From: JBEKDJ01 sp050014415
Lineage (GTDB): Bacteria; Desulfobacterota; BSN033; UBA1163
NCBI GenBank assembly: GCA_050014415.1
Contig: JBEKDJ010000010.1
Span: 1-31,863, forward strand
DNA length: 31,863 nt
Reading direction: 5' to 3'
Shown: positions 1-8,326 of the stretch, piece after piece
How the letters are laid out: each line of letters starts with the position of its first letter
Numbering within the stretch: the stretch's first letter is position 1
Position numbers and translations under genes: made by a program
The notes under the pieces: model-generated
Databases searched by the model: none
Seen by the model: only the letters and a program-made list of their open reading frames with translations
Told to the model about the DNA's origin: nothing

Positions 1-392
1 GAAAGATCTCTGATGTCACCAGTGTCGAGATCAATCTCTAACTCATTAGCTGCCGTTATGGCATCCGGCGCCTCACGAGATTCCAACAGAGGCAGTCCCA
101 CATTGAAGGCGTTCCTATAGAAGATTCTTGCGAAGCTCTTGGCGATGATACATGAAATGCCTGCGGCCTTGATAGCAAGCGGCGCTGGCTCACGGGATGA
201 CCCACATCCGAAATTTGTCCCCGCCACGATAATATCGCCGCGGCGCACCTTCTTCGAGAACTCACGGTCTAAGCCCTCCATGCAATGTTTTCCGAACTCC
301 TCCGGGTCCGTGCCGCTGGTGTACTGAACTGGGATGATCACATCCGTATCTACGTCATTACCGAATTTCCAGGCCTTCCCTCGAAGGATCAT
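1..392 (-). CDS. LeuD/DmdB-type hydro-lyase small subunit, 3' end outside window
   Basis: This is the small (swivel-domain) subunit of an aconitase-superfamily hydro-lyase, partner of the LeuC-type gene just upstream. About 130 codons are inside the window against roughly 165 in the family, so the C-terminus is missing. The ATG lies at 392-390 in a TAATG overlap with the large-subunit stop, and GGAGAGG precedes it. Visible signatures are FGNDVDTDVIIP near the N-terminus, GTNFGCGSSRE in the middle and SFARIFYRNAFNVGLP after it. The catalytic Ser and Arg of SSRE are kept, but the usual SSREHAP reads SSREPAP. The selectivity loop after DVIIP reads VQYTSG rather than the YL-type of isopropylmalate or homoaconitate enzymes. 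Context with a lyase and a PrpF-type isomerase favours 2,3-dimethylmalate or a related substituted malate over leucine biosynthesis. That substrate call is inference. Confidence 0.88.
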   Translation of the reverse strand, partial: MILRGKAWKFGNDVDTDVIIPVQYTSGTDPEEFGKHCMEGLDREFSKKVRRGDIIVAGTNFGCGSSREPAPLAIKAAGISCIIAKSFARIFYRNAFNVGLPLLESREAPDAITAANELEIDLDTGDIRDL

Positions 393-1681
393 TACGATCC
401 TCTCCGTCCCGTCCTACTCCCTCTTTTGATAACCTCTTCGGGATGGGCGATTTTCCCTTTCACCGCGCATGCGGCCGCCACTGCAGGGTTGGTTAAGTAG
501 ACTTCACTTTCTGGGTGTCCCATCCTTCCGACGAAGTTGCGGTTCGTCGTCGACACTGCCCGTTCTCCTTTCGCTAACACACCCATATGCCCGCCAACAC
601 AGGGACCGCAAGTCGGGGTGCTGATTGCCCCATTCGCATCGAGGAAGACCTCAAAAAGGCCTTCGTGCATAGCTTGGCGGTAGACCTCCTGGGTGGCGGG
701 AATTATAAGCAGCCGGACATAGGGCGCCACCTTGTTCCCTCGAAGCACTTCGGCAGCAATGCGGAAGTCCTCTATCCTCCCGTTCGTGCATGATCCAATG
801 ACAACTTGATCTACGGTGATCTCTCCTGCTTCCCTGACCGGCTTCACATTAGCCGGTGAATGGGGAAAGGCTACTTGTGGTTCAATACTCCCTACATCGT
901 ATTCTTTCACGCCTGCGTACACCGCGTCTCCATCGCTTCGGAATACTGTGTAATGCCTTTGTGCCCTATTACGGAGGTACTTCTCTGTAATCCGATCCAC
1001 AGCAAATATACCATTCTTTGCCCCGGCTTCAACTGCCATGTTGGCCATGGTGAGCCTTCCCGACACAGGAAGACCCTCGATGACAGCCCCTGCAAACTCC
1101 ATCGCCTCGTACAGGGCTCCATCGACACCGATATCGCCGATGGTGTACAAAATGAGATCTTTGGCGTCCACCCACCTTGGAAGCTTTCCGTGATAGAGAA
1201 ACTTTCTGGACTTGGGGACCTTTAGCCACAGAGAGCCCATTAACATGGCGGCAGCCAGGTCCGTGCTCCCCACACCTGTGGCAAATGCCCCGAGGGCTCC
1301 ATAACTGCAGGTGTGACTGTCTCCCCCGACGATGACATCGCCGGGCACCACAAGCCCCTTCTCCGGAAGAAGAGCATGAGCAATGCCCATCTTTCCGACC
1401 TCATAGTAGTGAGAGATGCCCTGGCGTCTCGCAAACTCCTTCATCTCCTTGCAGCTCTCTGCTGCTTTCACGTCTTTGCTGGGCGCGAAGTGGTCGGGAA
1501 CGAGGATGATTTTCTCGGGGTCAAAAACCTTCTTCGCCCCGATTCTCTCCATTTCATGTATGGCGAGAGGGGCCGAGAGGTCATGACCCATGACGATATC
1601 GATGCTCACATTGATCAATTCGCCTGGAGAGACGCTCTCTTCCCCTGCATGGGCAGCCAAAATCTTCTCTGTAATCGTCAT
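392..1681 (-). CDS. LeuC/DmdA-type hydro-lyase large subunit (3-isopropylmalate / dimethylmalate dehydratase family)
   Basis: This is the large [4Fe-4S] subunit of an aconitase-family dehydratase, 429 aa from the chosen ATG, close to the archaeal-type LeuC length of about 420. It shows GGDSHT at about 119-124, the cluster cysteine in GSCTNGR (Cys298) and the pair in CGPCVGG (Cys358, Cys361), so the cluster should be intact. The ATG at 1681 gives the normal family N-terminus MTITEKILA. A GTG at 1687 has better spacing (7 nt) from AGAAAGG and is a fair alternative. It probably hydrates or dehydrates a substituted maleate/malate with the small subunit encoded downstream in a TAATG overlap. In nicotinate fermenters the DmdAB enzyme of this family makes dimethylmalate, which the adjacent lyase would cleave. 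There are no leucine-biosynthesis genes nearby, so plain isopropylmalate isomerase is less likely. Confidence 0.9.
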   Translation of the reverse strand: MTITEKILAAHAGEESVSPGELINVSIDIVMGHDLSAPLAIHEMERIGAKKVFDPEKIILVPDHFAPSKDVKAAESCKEMKEFARRQGISHYYEVGKMGIAHALLPEKGLVVPGDVIVGGDSHTCSYGALGAFATGVGSTDLAAAMLMGSLWLKVPKSRKFLYHGKLPRWVDAKDLILYTIGDIGVDGALYEAMEFAGAVIEGLPVSGRLTMANMAVEAGAKNGIFAVDRITEKYLRNRAQRHYTVFRSDGDAVYAGVKEYDVGSIEPQVAFPHSPANVKPVREAGEITVDQVVIGSCTNGRIEDFRIAAEVLRGNKVAPYVRLLIIPATQEVYRQAMHEGLFEVFLDANGAISTPTCGPCVGGHMGVLAKGERAVSTTNRNFVGRMGHPESEVYLTNPAVAAACAVKGKIAHPEEVIKRGSRTGRRGS

Positions 1682-1744
1682 TCCCACATGAAAGCCTTTC
1701 TTTTTTATCACTCCCGTTGGAACTCTCACCCATGGATACAAGGC

Positions 1745-2614
1745 TTAATCGCTAAATTCCTTTAAGATCTTCTCTTCCAAGGCCCTGTATTTTTTTAACC
1801 CTAAAAAGTCAAGCAACTCATCAAAAGGGAGCCCTCCATGAGCCCCCTCCTTCATCATCCCCACCTCTTTCAATTCAATCAGCTTCTCTCTGATCGCAAC
1901 GAAGGAGGCTGTAAGAGATATGGGCGGATAAATGGCTATACTGTAGCCCATCTCTTCATATTTCTTATAATGCAAAACCGGTGTTTTGGGGGCAATATTT
2001 ATCAAAATCGGCCCTTTGATCAGTTTCGGGATTTTCTCCATCTGATCTGTGGTGGTAGGGGCTTCGACAAAAATGACGTCCGCCCCCTCTTCCATATACC
2101 TGTTCCCTCTACGAATGGCCTTATCAAATCCTTCCGCTGAAATGGCATCTGTTCTTGCGATCAAAACGAAATCTTCATCTTTTTTTGAAGCCACTGCAGC
2201 CCGTATCTTTGCCGCCATCTCTTCGACAGAAATTAATTTGTGTCCCTCCATATGTCCGCATCTTTTAGGGGACACCTGATCTTCTATATGGAGGGCTGCC
2301 ACACCGGCCTTTTCATATTCCTCTATTGTTCTCATCACATTGAGATGATTCCCATACCCTGTATCTGCATCAGCGATCACCGGGATCTCCACAGCATCGG
2401 ATATCCGCCTTGCGTTCCCAACCATTTCCGTCATGGTCAGCAGCCCGATGTCGGGGATTCCAAAAATGGAAGCAGCCGTCCCGAAGCCGGTCATATAGAC
2501 TGCATCAAATCCAACCGATTCGATTAACTTTGCACTCAGTGCATCGAAGGCACCGGGTGCAACAAGGATCTTATCCCTTTTAATCAGTTCTCTTAACCTC
2601 ATTGTCTTCCTCAT
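1745..2614 (-). CDS. Isocitrate lyase/PEP mutase-family C-C lyase (2,3-dimethylmalate or 2-methylisocitrate lyase type)
   Basis: This is a TIM-barrel lyase of 289 aa. It has DADTGYGN at 82-89 for Mg2+ binding and PKRCGH at 116-121 with Cys119, the nucleophile signature of true lyases. PEP mutases and phosphonopyruvate hydrolases lack this KxCGH site. Family members cleave a 2-hydroxy-3-substituted dicarboxylate by retro-aldol reaction, usually giving pyruvate plus a second acid (propionate from dimethylmalate, succinate from methylisocitrate). The ATG at 2614 follows GAAAGGTG at good spacing; a second in-frame ATG four codons on is possible. It lies between the PrpF-type isomerase and the LeuCD-type dehydratase on the same strand, which fits the three consecutive last steps of a pathway. 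The family is certain. Dimethylmalate versus methylisocitrate is not settled by sequence alone. Confidence 0.9.
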   Translation of the reverse strand: MRKTMRLRELIKRDKILVAPGAFDALSAKLIESVGFDAVYMTGFGTAASIFGIPDIGLLTMTEMVGNARRISDAVEIPVIADADTGYGNHLNVMRTIEEYEKAGVAALHIEDQVSPKRCGHMEGHKLISVEEMAAKIRAAVASKKDEDFVLIARTDAISAEGFDKAIRRGNRYMEEGADVIFVEAPTTTDQMEKIPKLIKGPILINIAPKTPVLHYKKYEEMGYSIAIYPPISLTASFVAIREKLIELKEVGMMKEGAHGGLPFDELLDFLGLKKYRALEEKILKEFSD

Positions 2615-2665
2615 TTTTTCACCTTTCTGTCTTCAGATGAATCTCTTGGCAGGAATTAAATCATC

Positions 2666-3829
2666 CTACTCCGTCTTAAAAAGGCTCTCCGGGACATAGA
2701 CGAAACCTTCCATGATTCTTCTGGACGTTCTTCCAAAGGCGGCCAATTTCAATTGATGTCCGCCCGCCGTTTTCACCACATCCACCTCAATCGATATCGT
2801 TCCACTCGGATGACCGATGCGGACCATTTTGGCTTCCCTCGCCCTGGGAGAACAGACACGGTGCACGATGGTTCCCTCGATCATGGCCGCAACACCCGCA
2901 CAGACCGTTCCCGTTCCCGGATAGGTCTTATGCATCTGCTGCATGAAGAAAAGTCGCGAGACGAAATCGATCTCATCGCTTTTAATGGTGGCGCCATCGG
3001 TAAAACTTGTATAGCTCACAGGCTCACGGACAAAGGCCAACATGGGGCGTGTGGGGCTCTCCAGCCGGGCCTTTGTTGCATCACGGACCAGCCCGATCCT
3101 TTTCGCAGCCGTCCCCCGGATCAACTCAATGGCGTCCAGGGCCTTGATGACATGCGGATCCAGCGGCTCCTCAATCCCGGAAAAACCCATGACCTCTGGC
3201 TTGAGGAAACAAGCGGGGTTTCCGGCGTCGACAATGGAGATCTCAACCCTCCCTATGGAAGGAATGGAAACGACATCGATCGCATTGCCGGTAGGCAGAA
3301 GCTTTCCGTTCACGGTTCCTCCTGTTTCAGAGTAATCGAGGAGGATTTTGCTCCCCGTCCCCGGAACTCCATCGATGGCATAGTTGCCGATATATTGACA
3401 CTTCCCTTTATCAGTTGGAACGAACGCCTTCAGAATTTTTTTCGTGTTCGTATTGAAGATCCGAACAACCGTTTCCGGGTCCGTGGCCCGAACGAGTCCT
3501 TCGTCGATCGAAAAAGGGCCTACCCCGGAGGAAATGTTGCCACAATTTCCGCTAAAATCGAGGAGAGGTTGACTGATATCGACCTGGCACATCGTATAAT
3601 CGACATCCGCATCTTGCCTCTTGGAAGGTCCGATGATGGCCGCTTTGCTGGTCAAGGGATCTGCTCCTCCCAATCCGTCGATTTGCCGCTTATCGGGGCT
3701 CCCGAAGATGGCCAGGATGACCTTTTTTCTCATCTCGGGGTCTTCGGGCAGATCCTTTTCATGCAGATAAACTCCCTTGCTGGTTCCTCCGCGCTGGATC
3801 ACGCATGCTATTTTTCGAAACGCTCCCAT
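2666..3829 (-). CDS. PrpF / 3-methylitaconate delta-isomerase family protein
   Basis: This PrpF-family isomerase moves a C=C bond in unsaturated di- or tricarboxylates: methylitaconate to dimethylmaleate, methylaconitate isomers, or trans- to cis-aconitate. From ATG 3829 it is 387 aa, normal for the family. RGGTSKG at 13-19, DPLTSKAAI with Lys62, and GNCGNISSGVGPF with Cys96 are present. The Lys62-Cys96 separation (34) equals that of the catalytic Lys73/Cys107 pair I recall for Shewanella PrpF. A GTG at 3862 overlaps the preceding stop. The ATG at 3829 is preferred because AGAGAGGGG lies 8 nt upstream and the family N-terminus starts there. It follows a PrpD homologue by about 30 nt and is followed by the lyase. 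The substrate is inferred from neighbours only. Confidence 0.9.
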   Translation of the reverse strand: MGAFRKIACVIQRGGTSKGVYLHEKDLPEDPEMRKKVILAIFGSPDKRQIDGLGGADPLTSKAAIIGPSKRQDADVDYTMCQVDISQPLLDFSGNCGNISSGVGPFSIDEGLVRATDPETVVRIFNTNTKKILKAFVPTDKGKCQYIGNYAIDGVPGTGSKILLDYSETGGTVNGKLLPTGNAIDVVSIPSIGRVEISIVDAGNPACFLKPEVMGFSGIEEPLDPHVIKALDAIELIRGTAAKRIGLVRDATKARLESPTRPMLAFVREPVSYTSFTDGATIKSDEIDFVSRLFFMQQMHKTYPGTGTVCAGVAAMIEGTIVHRVCSPRAREAKMVRIGHPSGTISIEVDVVKTAGGHQLKLAAFGRTSRRIMEGFVYVPESLFKTE

Positions 3830-3858
3830 CGTTCTTACCCCTCTCTTTATTCTCTCTG

Positions 3859-5241
3859 TCACCGCACCAGATCTGCCAGATCCGCAATATTCGAGAGCTC
3901 TTCGAGACGCTTCACTGTTGCGATGATCTTCTCCCTCTTTTTCTGATCGAAGAACTTCTCCGTCAATAAATGAAATTTGTTCAAAATCTCCTCCCGAGTC
4001 GCAGGATTCTCCGGGTCCCCTTTTGGATAATCCACGTGGGCCTGGTAGGTCCGGCCGTTATTTAATTCGGCGATTAATGTGGCGGGGTAGGCCTTCGGGT
4101 ACATCTTTTCGGCCTCGGGATCCAATTCCCAGGTCACCTTTGCAGCCATCGCCAATACTTCCGGGTCACGCAGCGCTTCTGCGCTGAATTCCTGTATCCC
4201 TGTCCGGTTCTTGCAGATAGCGACGGCAATCGCATAGGGGAGACTGAACTGCGCGTCAACGTGGGTTTGGGGACGCAGTTTCCGCTCGATGGGATGACAG
4301 AGCATCTTGACAGTAAACTCGCCGACCTTAGCTGTAATCTTCTTCACGTCCTCTGCACGCACGCCCTGCTTGTATAGGTCCAAAGCGCAGTCGGCTACGG
4401 GCCCGGAAAAGCGGCAGCAGGCGTGGACCTTGATGCTTGTATCCACCATCTCCCATTTCTTGCCCAGCGTTTCTGTGATCCGCCCAAAATCGAACTGATC
4501 TCTAAATGAGAGGGCTTTGATGAGACCGTACGGCCCGTCAAATACGGTCCCGCTACCAATGAAGTTCTTCTCGGCTAAGGAAGCGGCCAGAACACCTCCC
4601 ATAGCCGGATGGCCTGCCTGAAGGGGTTTCTGCCAGGCTCCTTCACCCGTGCACTCCTGGGTGCCCGCCGAAAAACTTCCCGCTATGCCCAGAGCGTATT
4701 TGGTATGCATTATATCAAGTCCCATGATGGTCGCACATGCGGCTGCAGCCCCGAACACCCCGCAGGTGCCTGTCGGATGAAACCCCTGGTAATAGGATTG
4801 GCCAAGGAGGGACTCTCCAAGACGGATCATAACCTCCAGGCCCAGGATAAAGGCTCGCATGAATTCCTTCCCGCTGGCTCGCCGCTTTTCACCAATAGCA
4901 AAGACGGCAGGGAATACGGCCACAGATGGATGCATGGTCCCTTCCCGATGGTCATCGTCGAAGTCAAGGGCGTGCCCCATAGTCCCATTGAGCAAAGCCG
5001 CATTCATGCACGACGTCTTAAACCCGTGGGCAAAGACCGAGCTGTAGGAGTTTCCTCCCTCCGCCTTGATCACCTCTGATAGGGCTGCTATCTGGGGCCG
5101 CCTTGACGAGCCTATGGTGCATCCTATCACGTCGAGTATGTACCGCTTGACCTGCTCTGTGGTCTCTCTGGGCAGATCCTCAAATCTTTCAGTGACCAGA
5201 AACTCAGCCAAGACTTCTGCAATTTTTTTATCCTGACTCAC
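3859..5241 (-). CDS. MmgE/PrpD family protein (2-methylcitrate dehydratase / decarboxylase / epimerase superfamily), copy 1
   Basis: This is a full-length MmgE/PrpD protein of 460 aa. The superfamily contains 2-methylcitrate dehydratase, cis-aconitate decarboxylase and iminodisuccinate epimerase, so the reaction cannot be named from family alone. Conserved blocks are LNGTMGHALDFDDDH near residue 84-98, MHPSVAVFPA just after, GFHPTGTCGVFG at 153-164, and DYPKGDPENP near the C-terminus. The start is a GTG at 5241 with AAAGGAG six bases upstream. The stop TGA overlaps the GTG at 3862 that could begin the isomerase frame, indicating tight coupling to the PrpF gene. Next to PrpF, LeuCD-type and lyase genes, a dehydration or isomerisation step on a branched dicarboxylate is the best inference. 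A paralogue sits at 14684-16063. Confidence 0.88.
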   Translation of the reverse strand: MSQDKKIAEVLAEFLVTERFEDLPRETTEQVKRYILDVIGCTIGSSRRPQIAALSEVIKAEGGNSYSSVFAHGFKTSCMNAALLNGTMGHALDFDDDHREGTMHPSVAVFPAVFAIGEKRRASGKEFMRAFILGLEVMIRLGESLLGQSYYQGFHPTGTCGVFGAAAACATIMGLDIMHTKYALGIAGSFSAGTQECTGEGAWQKPLQAGHPAMGGVLAASLAEKNFIGSGTVFDGPYGLIKALSFRDQFDFGRITETLGKKWEMVDTSIKVHACCRFSGPVADCALDLYKQGVRAEDVKKITAKVGEFTVKMLCHPIERKLRPQTHVDAQFSLPYAIAVAICKNRTGIQEFSAEALRDPEVLAMAAKVTWELDPEAEKMYPKAYPATLIAELNNGRTYQAHVDYPKGDPENPATREEILNKFHLLTEKFFDQKKREKIIATVKRLEELSNIADLADLVR

Positions 5242-5334
5242 CTCTCGCTCCTTTCATATCCCATCCCCCTCCGTCCGGCAATTCAAGCAATTTGGCAATG
5301 GACTCTGTGTAATATATTAGAAAATTGCCTTCTT

Positions 5335-7182
5335 CTAAGGCCAGAGTTCCTGAGCTAAGTCTTCAAGTCCTAATTCTTGTAACTTCTTTCTATTCGGTTT
5401 TGCTGTTTCTGAGCTCCAATCGATAGCAGCCAGGTACTCTTTGAACCAGACATCCTTGTTAATTGTGACCCCCGCCAAAGGGCCCTCTTTGAAAGGTGGT
5501 TTGCCGAGCAGCCTATCTGGAATCTTAAACTCGGTCAGGTTTAGCCCTTCCCGAATGTTGAAAGCCTGCCGCATATTGAGAATTCTCTCGCCGGTCTTGA
5601 TCAGTTCTTCAAGAGTCAAGTCCCAACCGGTCACTGCGTTCATGAACTCAACCAAGACACTGGTGTTGGGCAGACAACTATAAACAAATGCGCACATGCC
5701 AGAGCAATTGACGATATGATGCAAGGCGCTACCGATTCTGTATTCCATTCCTTCATTAGCATAGGCCTTTCGGTCTAATTGAACAACCTGTCCCAAGGGG
5801 CGGAATATTTCTGCATTCTGGGTATGACGAGCTGGAGTGGGGTCCAACATGTAAGGGATTCCCCAGTGATAATCGTGCTTGGGATCGTGCGCGGGAAGTT
5901 CTTGCCCTTGAATATGCATGGCGTATTTGCCGGCACCCTGGCCAATCCTCTCAGCAGCTACCTTGACTCCATCGGCGATAATATCTCCAAAGCCCTCTCG
6001 CTTAGCCAACTTTTCTGTCATTTCAACGATGGATTGGTGGTTGCCCCAAGTCATCTCAATGCCACCGGTATCTGCCTGGGTAATCAGCTTGTTCTCATAG
6101 CATTCGATCGTGAAGGCAATAACCGACCCAGCAGAGATTGTGTCAATCCCATAGCGATTGCAGATATCGTTTAGCTTCATGATTGATTCAATATTATTAT
6201 TAAGGCAGTTACTTCCAAACATGGCGAGTGTCTCATATTCAGGTCTGTGACTACCCTCCTCATATTCATAATCGCCGGCCCCTGCCTTCATATGAGCGCC
6301 GCACCCGATGGGGCACCGGTAACAGCTATATTTCCTAATCCGGCGAGACGTTATATTTTCCGCCGCGAAGGACTCGATATCCGGCAAGTCAGAATAGCCC
6401 ACCCCTCCCCAGTTCTTGACCGGAGAATCACCGCTATGGGCTGAACCAGCTGCAACAAATGCCGTTCCGTGGTTGCCTAACCATGCGATCGTCCCACCTA
6501 ACTCACGCAGGTACTTCTTCCTCAGGTCACTCGCCCTTTTTTCATGGGCGACGGAGACTTTCATGTTACCCTTCACTGCCACTGCCTTAAGCCTCTTTGA
6601 TCCCATCACAGCGCCCAAGCCTGAACGGCCAGCCGCTCTGCCCCTGTCGTTAATAACCGAAGCGATGAGAACAAGCCTCTCTCCTGACGGACCTATGCAG
6701 GCTACCTTCACATTCTTGCCCAGTTCCAATTTGAGTATATCTTCAGTCTCGTAACAATCCTTACTCCATAGATGGGCAGCATCCCTGAGCTCAGCTTTAC
6801 CATTATTAATAAATAGGTAAATTGGCTTTTCTGATCTACCAGTAAAAAACACTGCGTCGTAGCCTGCGAATTTCAGATAAGGACCAAAATCACCACCGGA
6901 ATTTGCGTCACCCCAGCCGCCTGTCAACGGCGATTTACCCACTACTGTGTATCTTGAACCACCGAGCGCAGCGGTTCCCGTAAGAGGGCCAGTAAGAATA
7001 CCCAGGATACTATCCTGATCCAGCGGGGTAACACCGGCTTTCTGGAGGCTGAAGACTATGTTGGCACCTAAACCATAGCCCCCGATGAATCGGCGACAAA
7101 GCTTTTCGTCAAGTACCTCATCTTTTAGTTTATGATTGGAAAGGTTTACCCACAGCATCTTTCCAATATATCCTCTGGCCAT
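5335..7182 (-). CDS. aor: Tungsten-dependent aldehyde:ferredoxin oxidoreductase family protein
   Basis: This 615-aa protein belongs to the AOR family: tungstopterin plus one [4Fe-4S] cluster, cytoplasmic, oxidising aldehydes to acids with ferredoxin or running in reverse. The N-terminal domain has GGYGLGANIVF at 34-44 and GGWGDANSGGDFGPYLKF at 88-105, the pterin-binding block. Cluster ligands are Cys287, Cys290 and Cys294 in CYRCPIGCG, with a further cysteine group around 493-503 that would supply the fourth. Length matches the family (about 600-650). ATG 7182 is preceded by GAGGAAGGG. It lies between the lactonase-like hydrolase and PrpD copy 1, so oxidation of a pathway aldehyde (for example a formyl-substituted diacid) is plausible. 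The related BamB subunit of benzoyl-CoA reductase is unlikely because no other Bam genes are present. Confidence 0.92.
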   Translation of the reverse strand: MARGYIGKMLWVNLSNHKLKDEVLDEKLCRRFIGGYGLGANIVFSLQKAGVTPLDQDSILGILTGPLTGTAALGGSRYTVVGKSPLTGGWGDANSGGDFGPYLKFAGYDAVFFTGRSEKPIYLFINNGKAELRDAAHLWSKDCYETEDILKLELGKNVKVACIGPSGERLVLIASVINDRGRAAGRSGLGAVMGSKRLKAVAVKGNMKVSVAHEKRASDLRKKYLRELGGTIAWLGNHGTAFVAAGSAHSGDSPVKNWGGVGYSDLPDIESFAAENITSRRIRKYSCYRCPIGCGAHMKAGAGDYEYEEGSHRPEYETLAMFGSNCLNNNIESIMKLNDICNRYGIDTISAGSVIAFTIECYENKLITQADTGGIEMTWGNHQSIVEMTEKLAKREGFGDIIADGVKVAAERIGQGAGKYAMHIQGQELPAHDPKHDYHWGIPYMLDPTPARHTQNAEIFRPLGQVVQLDRKAYANEGMEYRIGSALHHIVNCSGMCAFVYSCLPNTSVLVEFMNAVTGWDLTLEELIKTGERILNMRQAFNIREGLNLTEFKIPDRLLGKPPFKEGPLAGVTINKDVWFKEYLAAIDWSSETAKPNRKKLQELGLEDLAQELWP

Positions 7183-7262
7183 ACTGTATCCCTTCCTCTA
7201 TTTGCCGCTGAACCCATAGCCTTGCAGGCTGCAAAGACACACTCTTTCAGTAAATGATTCTT

Positions 7263-8015
7263 TCATTCATAGTAGTCTGGAGCAAGCTTCACAGTTTCCC
7301 ACTGGTCTGGGTCATGCGCCATAAGAACGACCGCCCCTTCTTTCTTCATGTGTTGGATTTTTGCGAGACTCCTCATCGCCGCTTCCGAATTCCAGACGAC
7401 CGCAGGAAGTACGCCTTCATCCAGGATTTCTGACATGGCAGCGGCATCGGCGGTAAGGACAAACCTACCCGATTTTGGCAGGTTCACCACAGCGGACTGA
7501 TGGCCTTGGGAATGCCCCTTCGTATCTATACAAATGACGGACCCATCAAGAAAGACATCAAAAGACTCGACATCGTCTAGTTCTATGAAGTGGAAGTTTC
7601 TTGTATCCTTGTAGTCGTCAAAAATATAATGTCCCTGAAATCGCTCTGGCCACCAAGCTGCCTTCAGTTCACTTTTCCGAACAATGAACGTGGCCTTGGG
7701 AAAAAGTGGCATACCCCCGGCATGGTCCAAATGCAAATGGGACATGATAACGTATTTTACGTCATCGGGTTTGTAGCCAAGCTTGCCAAGCTGCTTGTCA
7801 ATCATCTGCTCCGGCCGCTGTTCGCCATCCTTCTTGTATTGGGGCGGCCAATTATCCAATTTCATCCCCGTGTCAAAAAGCACTAGACCTTTCGGGTGTA
7901 CGATCAGGTAGAAAGGAACAGGAATAGTGACTGGTTTTCCGCTTGGCCTACCAGACATCATGCCTCTATCAGGGACATGCATTTTTGCAGATTCGAAGAC
8001 ATAGAGTCTCATCAT
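7263..8015 (-). CDS. Metallo-beta-lactamase-fold hydrolase, N-acyl-homoserine-lactonase-like
   Basis: This is a 250-aa hydrolase with the dinuclear zinc site complete: HLHLDH at 93-98, His168 in KGHSQGH, Asp190 in LTADAAA and His234 in MAHDPDQW. The order and spacing are those of AiiA/AttM-type lactonases, and the length matches (about 250). No signal peptide is seen, so it should be cytoplasmic. Two consecutive ATGs begin the frame (8015 and 8012); GAGAGGAG sits at 5 and 8 nt respectively. It lies inside a catabolic cluster next to AOR and an ene-reductase. Opening a lactone or another cyclic ester intermediate is therefore more likely than quorum quenching, but that is inference. A 311-base gap with a long inverted repeat separates it from the upstream ene-reductase, the only large gap in this half of the cluster. 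Confidence 0.85.
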   Translation of the reverse strand: MMRLYVFESAKMHVPDRGMMSGRPSGKPVTIPVPFYLIVHPKGLVLFDTGMKLDNWPPQYKKDGEQRPEQMIDKQLGKLGYKPDDVKYVIMSHLHLDHAGGMPLFPKATFIVRKSELKAAWWPERFQGHYIFDDYKDTRNFHFIELDDVESFDVFLDGSVICIDTKGHSQGHQSAVVNLPKSGRFVLTADAAAMSEILDEGVLPAVVWNSEAAMRSLAKIQHMKKEGAVVLMAHDPDQWETVKLAPDYYE

Positions 8016-8326
8016 ATTATCTCCTCTCGTTCAAATTCTTGAACCTCACATGATGGTCCTGAAGCTGTGAAAAATTAAAATAAAGAAAAATGTACCAGTC
8101 CAACAAGGATGGGTCGTTTGAAAAACTTTAGAGCGAAACCTTAGAAAGAGAAACCATAATGTAAATTTGCAAGAGTTACTCAAGCTCACTAACAGAGTCG
8201 ATTGCCCTGATTAAGAGATCGCAATTCTAAAGTTTGAAAACGACCTACCCTTGTTGGGCCTAAGAAACATAGAGACCAATTTTTTCACAGCTTCCCTGCA
8301 GGTACAGCCTACGCTGCTTTTTGATC
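8016..8326. other. 311-base intergenic gap dominated by a long imperfect inverted repeat
   Basis: There is no open frame of note. The gap separates the ene-reductase stop from the hydrolase start and contains the inverted repeat listed separately at 8061-8294. The hydrolase ribosome binding site GAGAGGAG lies at its left end. I do not see a clear sigma-70 promoter for the minus strand, although the AT-rich stretch at 8071-8095 could hide one. Confidence 0.6.
8061..8294. repeat. Long imperfect inverted repeat (nested arms), MITE-like or transcript hairpin
   Basis: The outer arms are GAAGCTGTGAAAAATT at 8061-8076 and its complement at 8278-8294, with one extra T. The inner arms are 8099-8132 and 8226-8258, which match over about 28 of 34 positions with a one-base gap; their cores are CCAACAAGG and AAACTTTAGA. 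A spacer of about 93 bases separates the inner arms and short unmatched bulges lie between outer and inner arms. No transposase frame is present and no clear target-site duplication is visible at the ends. It could be a small non-autonomous element or an RNA hairpin that separates expression of the two halves of the cluster. Confidence 0.75.

Noticed and set aside
392..1681. Leucine biosynthesis leuCD
   Set aside because: There is no leuA or leuB nearby, and the small subunit has an atypical selectivity loop; the neighbours are catabolic.
2753..3946. Long open frame (397 codons) on the plus strand opposite the PrpF-type gene
   Set aside because: The minus strand carries clear PrpF motifs and good spacing; the plus-strand translation is rich in Arg, His and Asp with no family features, typical of an antisense shadow.
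1..5241. Standard methylcitrate cycle operon
   Set aside because: There is no methylcitrate synthase or AcnD, the hydro-lyase is a two-subunit LeuCD type, and the set lies among ring- and enoate-processing genes.
5335..7182. BamB subunit of class II benzoyl-CoA reductase
   Set aside because: No bamC-I genes, CoA ligase or aromatic acyl-CoA genes are present; generic AOR is the safer call.
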